A stretch of DNA of 44,870 nt from Robiginitomaculum sp. (GTDB lineage Bacteria; Pseudomonadota; Alphaproteobacteria; Caulobacterales; Maricaulaceae): the NCBI GenBank assembly GCA_016765135.1, contig JAESQN010000038.1:1-44870 (forward strand). Reading direction: 5' to 3'. Positions 8,638 to 17,260 of this stretch are shown here, piece by piece; position 1 is the stretch's first letter; each line of letters begins with the position of its first letter. Under the pieces are notes generated by a model, which ran no database searches, had not been told where the DNA came from, and saw nothing but the letters and a program-made list of their open reading frames with translations. A program made the position numbers and the translations under genes.

Positions 8638-9805
8638 AAATGGCCGTGCGCACGAACAAACGGTAGATGAGCACCCGCTTTTGGAGACTTTTTTGGCCAG
8701 CAATACGGCCAATTCGGTACGCCTCTCCCCCGAAGTGGATTTGGATAAATTAGCGCCGCACTTGGCCAAGCTTGGCACGATCGAAATTGAGTTTCCAGGT
8801 TTTGCCGATGGTCGCGGGTTTTCCATTGCCCGGCAATTGCGCAAACATTTTGGCTATAAGGGCGATTTGATTGCCTCTGGCCCGCTGATCCCCGACCAAT
8901 ATAGTTTTGCCTTGCAGTGCGGTTTTGACGCGGTTAAAGTTGATCCGCTGACCTATGAAAGCCAGAGCGAAGCGGACTGGCGGGCGGCGCTGGACATGTT
9001 TCATTTAAGCTACCAGAAAGGCTATGAAATAGCCAACGGCCCAGCCCAAAATATATTTGCCGCCCGCACTGCCAAAAGGGCCAAAACCTTGGCGGAGCAG
9101 TATAAAGGTTTGTCCGCTGAGACAGTCTTGGAACGTGCGCTTAAGGTAGATTTCAAGGGAGAAATTGCATTGGCATCGTCCATAGGTGTAGATAGTGCCG
9201 TGCTTTTGCATATGGTCTCGCGCATCGACAAGAATATACCGATATTGTTTTTGGAAACTGGAAAACATTTTGCTGAAACTTTGGCCTATCGGGATTGGTT
9301 GGTTAAAAATCTAGGCCTGACCAATTTTCAAAACCTCAGGCCGGACGAGGCCAAACTGCACAGTGAAGACCCCGGCGGTACGCTTAATCAAACCAATAAA
9401 GATGCCTGCTGCGCCCTGCGTAAAGTCCGCCCACTGGACATACATATTCGCAAATACAAAGCGCGTATTACAGGCCGCAAACGCTACCAAACACCGCAGC
9501 GGGCTAATATTGAAATTTTGGAAACTGAAAGTACAGACCAGATAAAGCTCAACCCTCTAGCCCATTGGCAGGCCAAGGATGTGACCGCTTATATGCATAA
9601 GCACGGCCTGCCGCCGCATCCGCTTTTGGCATTCGGTTTTAAATCTGTGGGTTGCGAACCTTGCACCACGAAAGTTACGGACGGCGAAGACCCGCGAGCT
9701 GGACGCTGGCGCAGCTTGGATAAAACCGAATGCGGCATTCATTTTATCGATGGCAAATGGGTGCGCACCACTCAGGAACCGACAACATTTGGCGATTATA
9801 TTTAA
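8624..9805 (+). CDS. cysH: DUF934-CysH fusion: assimilatory adenylylsulfate reductase
   Basis: 393 residues in two parts. Residues 1 to about 130 match DUF934 (FPGFADGRGFSIARQLR at 58-74, FALQCGFDAVKV), normally a separate small protein beside CysH. Residues about 145-393 are the PAPS/APS reductase: PP-loop-like SSIGVDSAVLLH (185-196), CC pair at 262-263, CxxC at 344-347 and the catalytic ECGIH cysteine (C370). The paired CC and CxxC ligate a [4Fe-4S] cluster and mark the APS-type reductase. It makes sulfite using thioredoxin. Good GGAGG ribosome site; the start overlaps cysI by 14 bases. No stop or frameshift separates the halves, so the fusion looks genuine. Confidence 0.93.
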   Translation: MTLIRNGRAHEQTVDEHPLLETFLASNTANSVRLSPEVDLDKLAPHLAKLGTIEIEFPGFADGRGFSIARQLRKHFGYKGDLIASGPLIPDQYSFALQCGFDAVKVDPLTYESQSEADWRAALDMFHLSYQKGYEIANGPAQNIFAARTAKRAKTLAEQYKGLSAETVLERALKVDFKGEIALASSIGVDSAVLLHMVSRIDKNIPILFLETGKHFAETLAYRDWLVKNLGLTNFQNLRPDEAKLHSEDPGGTLNQTNKDACCALRKVRPLDIHIRKYKARITGRKRYQTPQRANIEILETESTDQIKLNPLAHWQAKDVTAYMHKHGLPPHPLLAFGFKSVGCEPCTTKVTDGEDPRAGRWRSLDKTECGIHFIDGKWVRTTQEPTTFGDYI

Positions 9806-9809
9806 GGCT

Positions 9810-11006
9810 ATGACAGATTTTTCGCCCGATAACCGTCTGCCATTCTTTTGTATTGGTATCAGCCACATATCTGCCAATGCGCAACGGCGCGGTAAATTTG
9901 CCCTCAGCATGGATGCGCAAATAGCTTTACTGAAAGCAGCCAAGAGGAAAGGGTTTGAGAATTTATTCGTGCTCGCGACTTGTAACCGCACGGAAATTTA
10001 CGGGTTTGCGGCGTCTGCGGATGAACTTATAAAGCTGGTTTGCCAACATGTTCAAGGCAGTATATCTGATTTCAGGCGGGACGGATATGTACATCGTGAC
10101 CAACACGCATTCCAGCATTTGTTTCGCGTTGGCGTAGGGTTAGAGAGCCAAATTCTGGGCGATAACCAGATTGCCATTCAACTTAAACGCAGTTTTTCTA
10201 TGGCGAAAAAATACGGCAATAACGGTGCGTTTTTAAACCGCCTCGCCGCCATAACCGCCCAGACAAGTAAATGCGTAAAATCGGAAACCGGGTTGTCCCA
10301 CGGCATAAGCTCGGCCGCGTCTGCTGCCGCTGCCTATATCCGCGCACATGCCGACTTTTCCGAGTCCAAAAACATTTTGTTGTTTGGGGCTGGAACGATG
10401 GGCAAGGCCACCTGTGAAAGCTTGTTAAAACAGGTGCCTAGCGCAACCTTAGCCCTCATTAACCGAAGCCAGGACAGAGCCGAGAAACTTGGCCAAAAAT
10501 ACGGCATTACGGTACAGGACATCAGCCGGCTCAAGCTAGAAATAGAGAGCGCTGATATTGTGATTGTCGCGACCGGGGCCCAGCGCCCGACCATCACCAA
10601 AGATATGATTGTGCAAAACAAACCTCGTCTCATTATTGATTTATCTATGCCGCGCAATGTTGCGCCGGATATTGCTCATTTGCCTGGTATTACGCTTGTT
10701 CATTTAGACGCACTTATGCACACCATCAATCAAGGTTTGCAAAATCGGCGCGTGCATATTCCTCGTGCAGAGGCTATAGTGGGTGAGATGCAGCAAGAAT
10801 TTCAGACATGGCGCGCCCAGCGCAAATATGTGCCCGCACTCAAAGTGCTTAAGGCCAAGTTACGCGGAGATGAGCCTAAGATTAAAAAACTATCGGCGCG
10901 GTTTGCTGTTTATCTTAAAAGCAATGCCGTTTCGGCGGGCGAGAGCCTGAAGTTGACATCCGATATTTTCCGACTTGAACAGATTTTAGATGACCACGCC
11001 GCCTAG
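9810..11006 (+). CDS. hemA: Glutamyl-tRNA reductase (C5 pathway)
   Basis: A 398-residue GluTR that reduces glutamyl-tRNA(Glu) to glutamate-1-semialdehyde with NADPH. The catalytic cysteine is C58 in ATCNRTEIYGF; LESQILGDNQI and the Rossmann motif LLFGAGTMG, followed by IDLSMPRNVAPD, are intact. ATG at 9810 is chosen because it lies four bases after the cysH stop and homology begins there; an open frame extends 20 codons further up inside cysH. This is the true C5 HemA, not ALA synthase, which many alphaproteobacteria also call hemA. It is translationally coupled to cysH upstream and to hemCD downstream (17-base overlap). Confidence 0.96.
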   Translation: MTDFSPDNRLPFFCIGISHISANAQRRGKFALSMDAQIALLKAAKRKGFENLFVLATCNRTEIYGFAASADELIKLVCQHVQGSISDFRRDGYVHRDQHAFQHLFRVGVGLESQILGDNQIAIQLKRSFSMAKKYGNNGAFLNRLAAITAQTSKCVKSETGLSHGISSAASAAAAYIRAHADFSESKNILLFGAGTMGKATCESLLKQVPSATLALINRSQDRAEKLGQKYGITVQDISRLKLEIESADIVIVATGAQRPTITKDMIVQNKPRLIIDLSMPRNVAPDIAHLPGITLVHLDALMHTINQGLQNRRVHIPRAEAIVGEMQQEFQTWRAQRKYVPALKVLKAKLRGDEPKIKKLSARFAVYLKSNAVSAGESLKLTSDIFRLEQILDDHAA

Positions 11007-12564
11007 GACATTACGAATTGGGACACGCAAAAGCCCATTGGCTATATGGCAAGCCCGGCTGGTCAAACAGGCGTTGGCAGATTTAGGCCATAAATCTGTA
11101 TTGGTGCCCATCACGTCGGCGGGCGACATGTCCAAAAACAAACCGCTTTACGCCTTTGGCATGAGCGGGGTTTTTACCAAAGCTTTGGACAGCGCTTTGC
11201 TAGGCGGCGACATAGATATTGCCGTGCATTCGCTCAAGGATGTACCGACAGAACTGCCACAAAACATTGTTCAGCTTGCCGTGCTTAAACGCGGCAATCC
11301 GCAAGATACGCTTGTGCCCAAAGCTGGTACAAGCGGCCATATTACGATTGCAACTGGCAGCCTTAGGCGCAAAGCCCAGTGGCTCGACCGGTATCCGCGC
11401 CATAGAATTGTTGGTTTGCGCGGTAATATTGAGGCGCGCTTGCAAAAACTTGAAGCAGGGAATTGGGACGGCGCAATTATAGCGGCGGCGGCGCTGGAGC
11501 GCTTGGGGCTTTCAGACCCCGTCCATATATCTTTGGACTGGATGGTGCCTGCGCCCGGCCAAGGTGCGATTATGATTGCCGGACTTGCAGGCGGCGTCGC
11601 GGCCCAAACTGCCTGTGCTGGACTTAACGATGCAGACACGGAGATTTGCACCACGGTCGAGCGCAAATTCCTCAACCTGCTGGAAGCCGGATGCACGGCA
11701 CCTATTGGTGCCTATGCACAAATACGCAGTGGTGATGTCCACTTTAAGGGCATATTGCTCAGTTGCGACGGACGCGAAAAGATAGAGGTAAGCCGTATCG
11801 TGCCCCGCTTAAACGCCCACCGTATCGCGCAAGATTGCGTCAAGGAAATTGAGGGCAAAGGCGGGCGCACACTGGTTGCAGCAACGGCTCACCATATCAA
11901 AGCGGATTTATCTACCCAAATCGTTTCGACCAAAACGCTTTCGCTTGCGCAGAAAAGCGCGTTCAGTGAAGCTGTAAACATTACCGATTATGATTTTATC
12001 GACATTCAGTGCAAAGATATTTCTAAAGATTTTCTCCGCTGTGAGACCGTGCTTTTCACTAGCCAAAATGCCGTGCGGGCTTTGTTAGTGAACTACAAAA
12101 CGCCGGATTTTCAATTTGACAATATTTTGTGTGTGGGCGCGCGAACCCGCGAACTGATTGAAAAAGAAATTGGCAAAGTGAGTTATATGGGCGCGAATGC
12201 CCAAGACCTCGCCGTCTATATCGCCGAACAAACCGCGATAAAATCCTTGCGTTATTTCTGCGGCAATATGCGTTTGGATGATTTGTCAAATATCTTGAAA
12301 ACGCACCATATTGATGTGGAAGACATCCAAGCTTACGAGACCGTTTATACGCCTCATCATCTACAGGTTTCGCTTGATGCTGTGCTTTTTTATAGTCCGT
12401 CTGGGGTGGAAAGTTTCACCCAAGGCAATGGTTCAAATATCATTGCCTTTTGCATTGGGCCAACAACGGCGGCGGCGGCACGGAAATATTTCCGCCGTGT
12501 GGTGCAGGCAGAACAAGCTTCTATAGACTCTTTAATAAAACGGGTTAATCAGCATTATGCATAA
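10990..12564 (+). CDS. hemCD: HemC-HemD fusion: hydroxymethylbilane synthase / uroporphyrinogen-III synthase
   Basis: 524 residues. Residues 1 to about 310 are porphobilinogen deaminase: [12 protein letters not shown] near the N terminus, [11 protein letters not shown], and the dipyrromethane-cofactor cysteine C235 in [11 protein letters not shown]. Residues about 315-524 match the poorly conserved HemD fold: [20 protein letters not shown] and [12 protein letters not shown]. The single chain would turn four porphobilinogen molecules into uroporphyrinogen III, passing the unstable hydroxymethylbilane directly to the cyclising domain. HemC alone is about 310 residues, so the extra 210 match a full HemD. 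Overlaps hemA by 17 bases and hemB by 8. The HemD assignment rests on motifs only. Confidence 0.9.
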   Translation: MTTPPRTLRIGTRKSPLAIWQARLVKQALADLGHKSVLVPITSAGDMSKNKPLYAFGMSGVFTKALDSALLGGDIDIAVHSLKDVPTELPQNIVQLAVLKRGNPQDTLVPKAGTSGHITIATGSLRRKAQWLDRYPRHRIVGLRGNIEARLQKLEAGNWDGAIIAAAALERLGLSDPVHISLDWMVPAPGQGAIMIAGLAGGVAAQTACAGLNDADTEICTTVERKFLNLLEAGCTAPIGAYAQIRSGDVHFKGILLSCDGREKIEVSRIVPRLNAHRIAQDCVKEIEGKGGRTLVAATAHHIKADLSTQIVSTKTLSLAQKSAFSEAVNITDYDFIDIQCKDISKDFLRCETVLFTSQNAVRALLVNYKTPDFQFDNILCVGARTRELIEKEIGKVSYMGANAQDLAVYIAEQTAIKSLRYFCGNMRLDDLSNILKTHHIDVEDIQAYETVYTPHHLQVSLDAVLFYSPSGVESFTQGNGSNIIAFCIGPTTAAAARKYFRRVVQAEQASIDSLIKRVNQHYA

Positions 12565-13552
12565 AACCAAAAGAACCAGACGTCTTCGAAAAACTGAAAA
12601 CATCCGCAGGCTAGTGCGCGAAACCCGCTTGTCCGTGGATGATTTTGTCTATCCAATATTTGTCCAAGACGGGGAAAATATTGAGCATGATATTACCTCC
12701 ATGCCCGGCATAAAACGCTTTAGCATAGACAGGTTGGCGCAGGAGTTGGGCGAAATTGTCCGGCTAAACATTCCCGCCGTGTTGCTATTTGGCGTGCCCG
12801 GTACGAAAGACGAGACCGGCACGAAAAGCTGGCACGACGACGGTATTGTTCAAAAAGCCGTGCGCTATATCAAGCAGCGCCACCCGTCCCTTTATGTTAT
12901 TACCGATGTGTGTTTTTGCGAATATACATCACACGGGCATTGTGGTGTTATTGAGGGCATTGGTAATAATAAAGAGGGGGATGTCGACAATGATGCGACT
13001 TTACTTAATATTCAAAAACAGGCCTTGTCCCATGTGCAGGCCGGCGCCGATATGGTCGCCCCGTCCGGCATGATGGACGGTAGTGTTGCTGCGGTACGCG
13101 CTGCGCTCGACGAGCATAAATATACCGACATACCCATCATGGCCTATAGCATTAAATATGCCTCCGCATTTTATGGCCCGTTTCGCGACGCTGCCGAGGC
13201 TGCGCCGACCTTTGGCGACCGCCGCACCTACCAGATGGACCCAGCCAACCGTAGGGAAGGTTTATTGCGGGCTAGTTATGACGAATGGGAAAATGCTGAC
13301 ATCCTGATGGTCAAGCCGACCTTAGCCTATCTTGATGTTGTGGCCGCACTTAAATCCGAAACCAATAAACCGGTGGCGTGTTATAATGTTAGCGGTGAAT
13401 ATGCGATGATAAAAGCCGCCGCCGCCAATGGCTGGTTGGACGAGGAGCAAGCCATGCTGGAGAGCCTGTTGTCCATGAAACGCGCCGGAGCCGACATCAT
13501 TATCACCTATTTTGCCAAGCAGGCCGCTGCCGTTCTTCAGAGAAAAATATGA
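12557..13552 (+). CDS. hemB: Porphobilinogen synthase (5-aminolevulinate dehydratase), zinc type
   Basis: A 331-residue HemB that condenses two ALA molecules to porphobilinogen. The catalytic zinc cysteines C119, C121 and C129 ([13 protein letters not shown]) are present, matching the E. coli zinc type. Schiff-base lysines are K200 ([14 protein letters not shown]) and K253 (MVKP). It overlaps hemCD by 8 bases and hemL by 4 (ATGA), so it is translated as part of the cluster. Confidence 0.96.
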   Translation: MHKTKRTRRLRKTENIRRLVRETRLSVDDFVYPIFVQDGENIEHDITSMPGIKRFSIDRLAQELGEIVRLNIPAVLLFGVPGTKDETGTKSWHDDGIVQKAVRYIKQRHPSLYVITDVCFCEYTSHGHCGVIEGIGNNKEGDVDNDATLLNIQKQALSHVQAGADMVAPSGMMDGSVAAVRAALDEHKYTDIPIMAYSIKYASAFYGPFRDAAEAAPTFGDRRTYQMDPANRREGLLRASYDEWENADILMVKPTLAYLDVVAALKSETNKPVACYNVSGEYAMIKAAAANGWLDEEQAMLESLLSMKRAGADIIITYFAKQAAAVLQRKI

Positions 13553-14838
13553 AACCGAAACGCTCTGAAAAAATGTTCAAACGCGCCAGCAAAAATCTGG
13601 TCGGGGCAGTTAATTCCCCGGCGCGGGCTTTTGGCGCTGTCGGTGGCAAGCCCTTGTTTATCAAGCAAGCCAAAGGCAGTAAAATCACCGATGTGGACGG
13701 CAATGAATATATTGATTTTGTGCTCTCTTACGGCCCGATGATTTTGGGGCATGGGCATCTTTATGTGCAGCGCCAAGTGCGTAAAGCGCTCAAACACGGT
13801 TATAGTTTTGGTGCCACCAGCGCGCCCGAAATAAAACTTGCGAAGATGATTTGCGGTGTGTTCCCGGGCATGGAAAAAATCAGGTTTGTTAATTCCGGCA
13901 CCGAGGCGGTTCTAAGCGCATTAAGATTGGCGCGGGCGTATACGGGCAAAACTAAAATTATAAAATTCTCTGGCTGTTATCACGGACATGTAGATGCGTT
14001 GTTGGTAGCCGCAGGTTCGGGGCTGGCTACTCTGTCATTGCCAGGTAGTGCGGGTGTACCTGAAAGCTCTGTGCAAGGCACTTTGATTGCACATTATAAT
14101 GATCTGGATAGCGTCAAGGCACATTTTGAAACTCATGACGATATTGCAGGCGTTATCATTGAGCCAATTGCGGGTAATATGGGCGTGGTGGTGCCGCAAG
14201 ACAATTTCATGAAAGATCTCCAAAGCTATGTCTCAAGTCAAAGCGCTTTACTGATTGCCGATGAAGTGATGAGCGGCTTTCGCGCCCACTATGGCGGCAC
14301 GCAAGAATTGCTCGGCGTGCAAGCTGATATTACTTGTCTGGGTAAAGTCATTGGCGGCGGGTTTCCGGTCGGGGCGTATGGCGCGCGGGCCGAAATTATG
14401 GACAAGGTCGCGCCGCTGGGCGATGTCTATCAGGCTGGTACGTTTTCCGGTAATCCAATATCCATGAGCGCGGGCATTGCTACTTTGCGCGCGCTTAAAC
14501 GTCAAAACCCATTTGATACATTCAACGAAACGGCAAAAACACTTGAAGATGCTCTTAAGCAATCAGCCAGACGCTATAAAGTTGACATCGCGATCAACCG
14601 TTACGGCTCCATGATTACCCCGTTTTTCACCAAAGGTTCAGTGAGCAATTTCCAACATGCCCAAGCGGCAGATACCCAGCGCTATGCCCGATTTTTCTGG
14701 GCCATGATTAACAACGGCATCTTCCTGCCCCCGTCCCAATTCGAAGCCTGGTTCCTAAGTTCTGCCCTGACGAAGACAGACATTGCCAAGACCATCAATG
14801 CTATAGATATCGCCATGCAAGAAGTCGCCCGGATATGA
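13549..14838 (+). CDS. hemL: Glutamate-1-semialdehyde 2,1-aminomutase
   Basis: A 429-residue fold-type I PLP enzyme. The PLP lysine is K266 in [16 protein letters not shown]; the N-terminal block [12 protein letters not shown] and [13 protein letters not shown] are typical of GSA aminomutase rather than of other class III aminotransferases. It makes ALA from the HemA product, completing the two C5-specific steps. ATGA overlap with hemB. The next reading frame, a dead TonB-dependent receptor, also begins with a four-base overlap at its stop codon. Confidence 0.95.
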   Translation: MKPKRSEKMFKRASKNLVGAVNSPARAFGAVGGKPLFIKQAKGSKITDVDGNEYIDFVLSYGPMILGHGHLYVQRQVRKALKHGYSFGATSAPEIKLAKMICGVFPGMEKIRFVNSGTEAVLSALRLARAYTGKTKIIKFSGCYHGHVDALLVAAGSGLATLSLPGSAGVPESSVQGTLIAHYNDLDSVKAHFETHDDIAGVIIEPIAGNMGVVVPQDNFMKDLQSYVSSQSALLIADEVMSGFRAHYGGTQELLGVQADITCLGKVIGGGFPVGAYGARAEIMDKVAPLGDVYQAGTFSGNPISMSAGIATLRALKRQNPFDTFNETAKTLEDALKQSARRYKVDIAINRYGSMITPFFTKGSVSNFQHAQAADTQRYARFFWAMINNGIFLPPSQFEAWFLSSALTKTDIAKTINAIDIAMQEVARI

Positions 14839-15570
14839 CATTATATGGAAGGAATTCCCGTTTAGTAGGAGCCAGCATTCTAACCGCAGTATTCGTGTCA
14901 ACTATAGCTATGGCCCAAGACGCACCTGTCTTGGACGAAATTATCGTGACAAGCCGCAAACAAGAGACCAATTTGCAAAATGTATTGGTGGCAGTGTCCG
15001 TGGTATCTGGTGCAAAGCTAGACGCCGAGAACGTCACTAAACTGGACGATTTTAACGGCTTTGTGCCGGGACTAAATATTACGCAAAATGACGGGGCAGG
15101 ACGGGTTGTATCCATACACGGAGTTGGCTGAGAAACCGCGCAAAACCTAGATGACCCTGTTGCTGACTCGCGCTTGCTCACCCAGGATTCCCCCAGCACA
15201 TTTGCGCTTAAAAACCAACAATGTTCGGCCACCTCCACATGGGAAACATCCATTGGCAGGCTTAAATCCATCAGCAGTTATCAAAGCTTGGAAAAGTGGC
15301 AGGCTTCGGACGCAGACCGGCTCGATTTTGCCACGGCCGGATTTTATGATGTGCTACCTTTGTAGGATAATAATTCTCGGGCTTTTACCCAAGAGATCAA
15401 TTTATCATCGCAACACGGCGGCGCGCTGCAATGGTTGGTCGGGGCTTATTATCTGCGCCATGAAAATTTTCAAGATATATTGGAATTGGTAGGCCGCACT
15501 CCGCCTGGGCTCGGAGGTTTGGATACGGTACCTACACCGATGGTTGAAGCTGGAGAACTAAGTCCATTCC
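14835..15570 (+). pseudogene. Remnant of a TonB-dependent outer-membrane receptor
   Basis: The first 98 codons carry a signal peptide (cleavage near AMA-QDA), the TonB-box-like DEIIVTSRK and the start of the plug domain ending in SIHGVG. An in-frame TGA at 15129-15131 interrupts it, probably a former Trp codon since the frame then reads ETAQNLDDP as in intact receptors. The frame jumps to barrel sequence (SSYQSLEKWQ), hits TAG at 15363, and continues as barrel (FTQEINLSSQ, LQWLVGAYYLRHENF). It loses homology near 15570. About 245 codons remain of the usual 700 or more, so there is also an internal deletion. Its start overlaps hemL by four bases, so it was once the last gene of the operon. Confidence 0.85.
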
Positions 15571-15882
15571 CTATCCTTTTTGATGGCCAGCGGGCTTGTC
15601 TGGCAAGGTGCCCAGAGCCGCATAATTCCCTATATCGTTGAAGTTGACGAGGCGGGAAGCGTGCGGGCTGTTGGCCCCGTGTCTGATAAATTTCGTCCCA
15701 GCGATGCACAAATTACAAACCAGCTTGCTCGCTTCATTACCAATGTCCGCAGTATCTCGATTGACCCGGTCGTGCTTAGGCAAAACTGGATGCAGGCCTA
15801 TGCATTTGCAACAGACCAAGCCTCAATAACGCTCAACAGTTATGCGCAGGCTAATGATCCATTTGCGGAGGTTGGACAGTCC
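15571..15882 (+). pseudogene. trbF: Fragment of conjugal transfer gene trbF (VirB8 family)
   Basis: In a different frame from the receptor remnant, about 100 codons read ASGLVWQ, IIPYIVEVDEAGSVRAVGP, SDAQITNQLARFITNVRS, SIDPVVLRQNWMQAYAFATD and YAQANDPFAEVG, the conserved middle of TrbF. The N-terminal part and the C-terminal third are missing. TrbF is the VirB8-like inner-membrane component of Trb-type conjugation systems on plasmids and integrative elements. The fragment begins where the receptor fragment ends and stops where a DUF736 fragment begins, so deletions must have joined all three. Confidence 0.85.
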
Positions 15883-15883
15883 A

Positions 15884-16108
15884 GACTATTTCGTCAAGTC
15901 AGGCCGTTGCGATCTGGGCGTAGCCTGGAAAGCAACCAAAACAAGAGGCGCGGAGGGTAAAGCCCGACAGGGAAAGAAAAATGGCGACAAGCCGCTAGAT
16001 TACATCCGCGTTCTCCTGGACGCCCCAGAAATGGACAAACCAATCAACGCCGCATTGTTCACGAATGACAAAGGCGCTGATTTGGTTTGGTCTCGGCAGA
16101 AGCATTGA
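15884..16108 (+). pseudogene. Fragment of a DUF736 family gene
   Basis: In a third frame, codons from about 15896 read GRCDLGVAWKATKTRG, then PLDYIRVLLDAPEMDKPINA and GADLVWSRQKH, resembling the C-terminal two thirds of DUF736 proteins. These are small proteins of unknown function found mostly on alphaproteobacterial plasmids and integrative elements. The N-terminal strand is absent and no start codon of its own is convincing. Confidence 0.7.
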
Positions 16109-16153
16109 TTGTGACCAACCTCTGAGGCTTGGTATGGATGAAACCTCAAGTTC

Positions 16154-16182
16154 TAGGGGGTTGTTCAAGCCCCTATTTTTTT
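16154..16182 (+). terminator. Intrinsic terminator after the remnant cluster
   Basis: TAGGGG (16154-16159) pairs with CCCCTA (16170-16175) around a ten-base loop, followed by seven T. It would end read-through transcription from the cysG-hemL operon. Confidence 0.75.
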
Positions 16183-16281
16183 GCTTGAATTGCAACTGTC
16201 AGTGCAGCCGTTAAATATATCGAGCTTTAAGCCCATAAAAATCGATATAGGAATCCCTTACATAATCAAGCTAGATTAGTT

Positions 16282-17112
16282 ATGCTCATTCCTATTATGG
16301 AATTACCAACTCGCATTATCGGTCGAACGCGCCGGTTAACCACGCCGAACCGTAGGATATTTGATGAGATATTTGAGAGCGATGGTGGGTGGGTTTTAGA
16401 CTTCTCCATTAGGACTATGGCAGAGTGGTTCGAGGAAGTTATCGGAATTCAAATTTTCAAGGAAGAATACCAGTTAGAAGGTGATAGCAAAGGTAAAACT
16501 CTCCGCGGTTTTGTAGAGATAGCTGATGGTGCTTTAGTTGATCTCTCGCTTCGTGAACTATGGGCCTATCGAAAAACCACAAATACTGCTGCGAACTGCG
16601 AGAAGGGCAGGGAAATCTATCTCAAGAGTTGGTTGGATCAATTTTGCACTGAGTTGGCCAAACTATCAGACAATGACGTCACGAACGCTCTCAGTGACTT
16701 TTCCAATGATGAAACAGTGCCTTTACTGCGAGCAAACATTCAGAGAGACTTGATTGATGGAAATCCACAAGTTGCCATTGATCGCATACATACCTTTAGC
16801 GTTAAGCGCCTTAGGCATGCGCTTTCGGCGCAGAATAAACCTTATGATAATGGAACGCCGCTACATTCATTATTTGGCGCCTACGTGCAAGGTGTGACAG
16901 AATGCGATAACCTAAAAGGATTCATGTTGGATGCAATGCGCGGACAGTATCGTGTTCTCGAAGCAATGAACACAGCCCGAAACAAATTCTCTTTTGCGCA
17001 TGACAACCCCTTGCTAGATGAAACTGAAGCTCGTTATCTCACACAGTCCGTTCTTGCCACTCTTTCCTATATTGACAGCATAGAAGCCACGAAATGCAAA
17101 ATCATCCCGTGA
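16282..17112 (+). CDS. Abortive-infection C-terminal/HEPN-like protein, candidate defence gene
   Basis: A 276-residue soluble protein. The last 60 residues (GQYRVLEAMNTARNKFSFAH, then a helix with LDETEARYLTQSVLATLSYID) resemble the C-terminal domain of Abi proteins and contain R233-N-K-F-S-F-A-H240, an Rx6H motif like the active site of HEPN ribonucleases. The N-terminal 200 residues are helical and not recognised. It stands alone behind a terminator, between dead conjugation genes and a lipoprotein gene, next to tRNA-Thr: a typical place for a defence cargo gene. The start is uncertain (ATG 16282, or ATG 16297). The defence role is inferred; no nuclease activity can be read directly. Confidence 0.6.
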   Translation: MLIPIMELPTRIIGRTRRLTTPNRRIFDEIFESDGGWVLDFSIRTMAEWFEEVIGIQIFKEEYQLEGDSKGKTLRGFVEIADGALVDLSLRELWAYRKTTNTAANCEKGREIYLKSWLDQFCTELAKLSDNDVTNALSDFSNDETVPLLRANIQRDLIDGNPQVAIDRIHTFSVKRLRHALSAQNKPYDNGTPLHSLFGAYVQGVTECDNLKGFMLDAMRGQYRVLEAMNTARNKFSFAHDNPLLDETEARYLTQSVLATLSYIDSIEATKCKIIP

Positions 17113-17260
17113 GTAACTTTTCATTATATCGACGATTCAGAGATGATGGAACGTTGCCGGAACCAAGTGGTATTCGGCAATACCTCCATTTTCGGTGGGG
17201 GTATTACCTTGTCAAAAGACAAAGTTCGTGCAATAGTAGTTTAATAAAGGAGTGTAAGTA

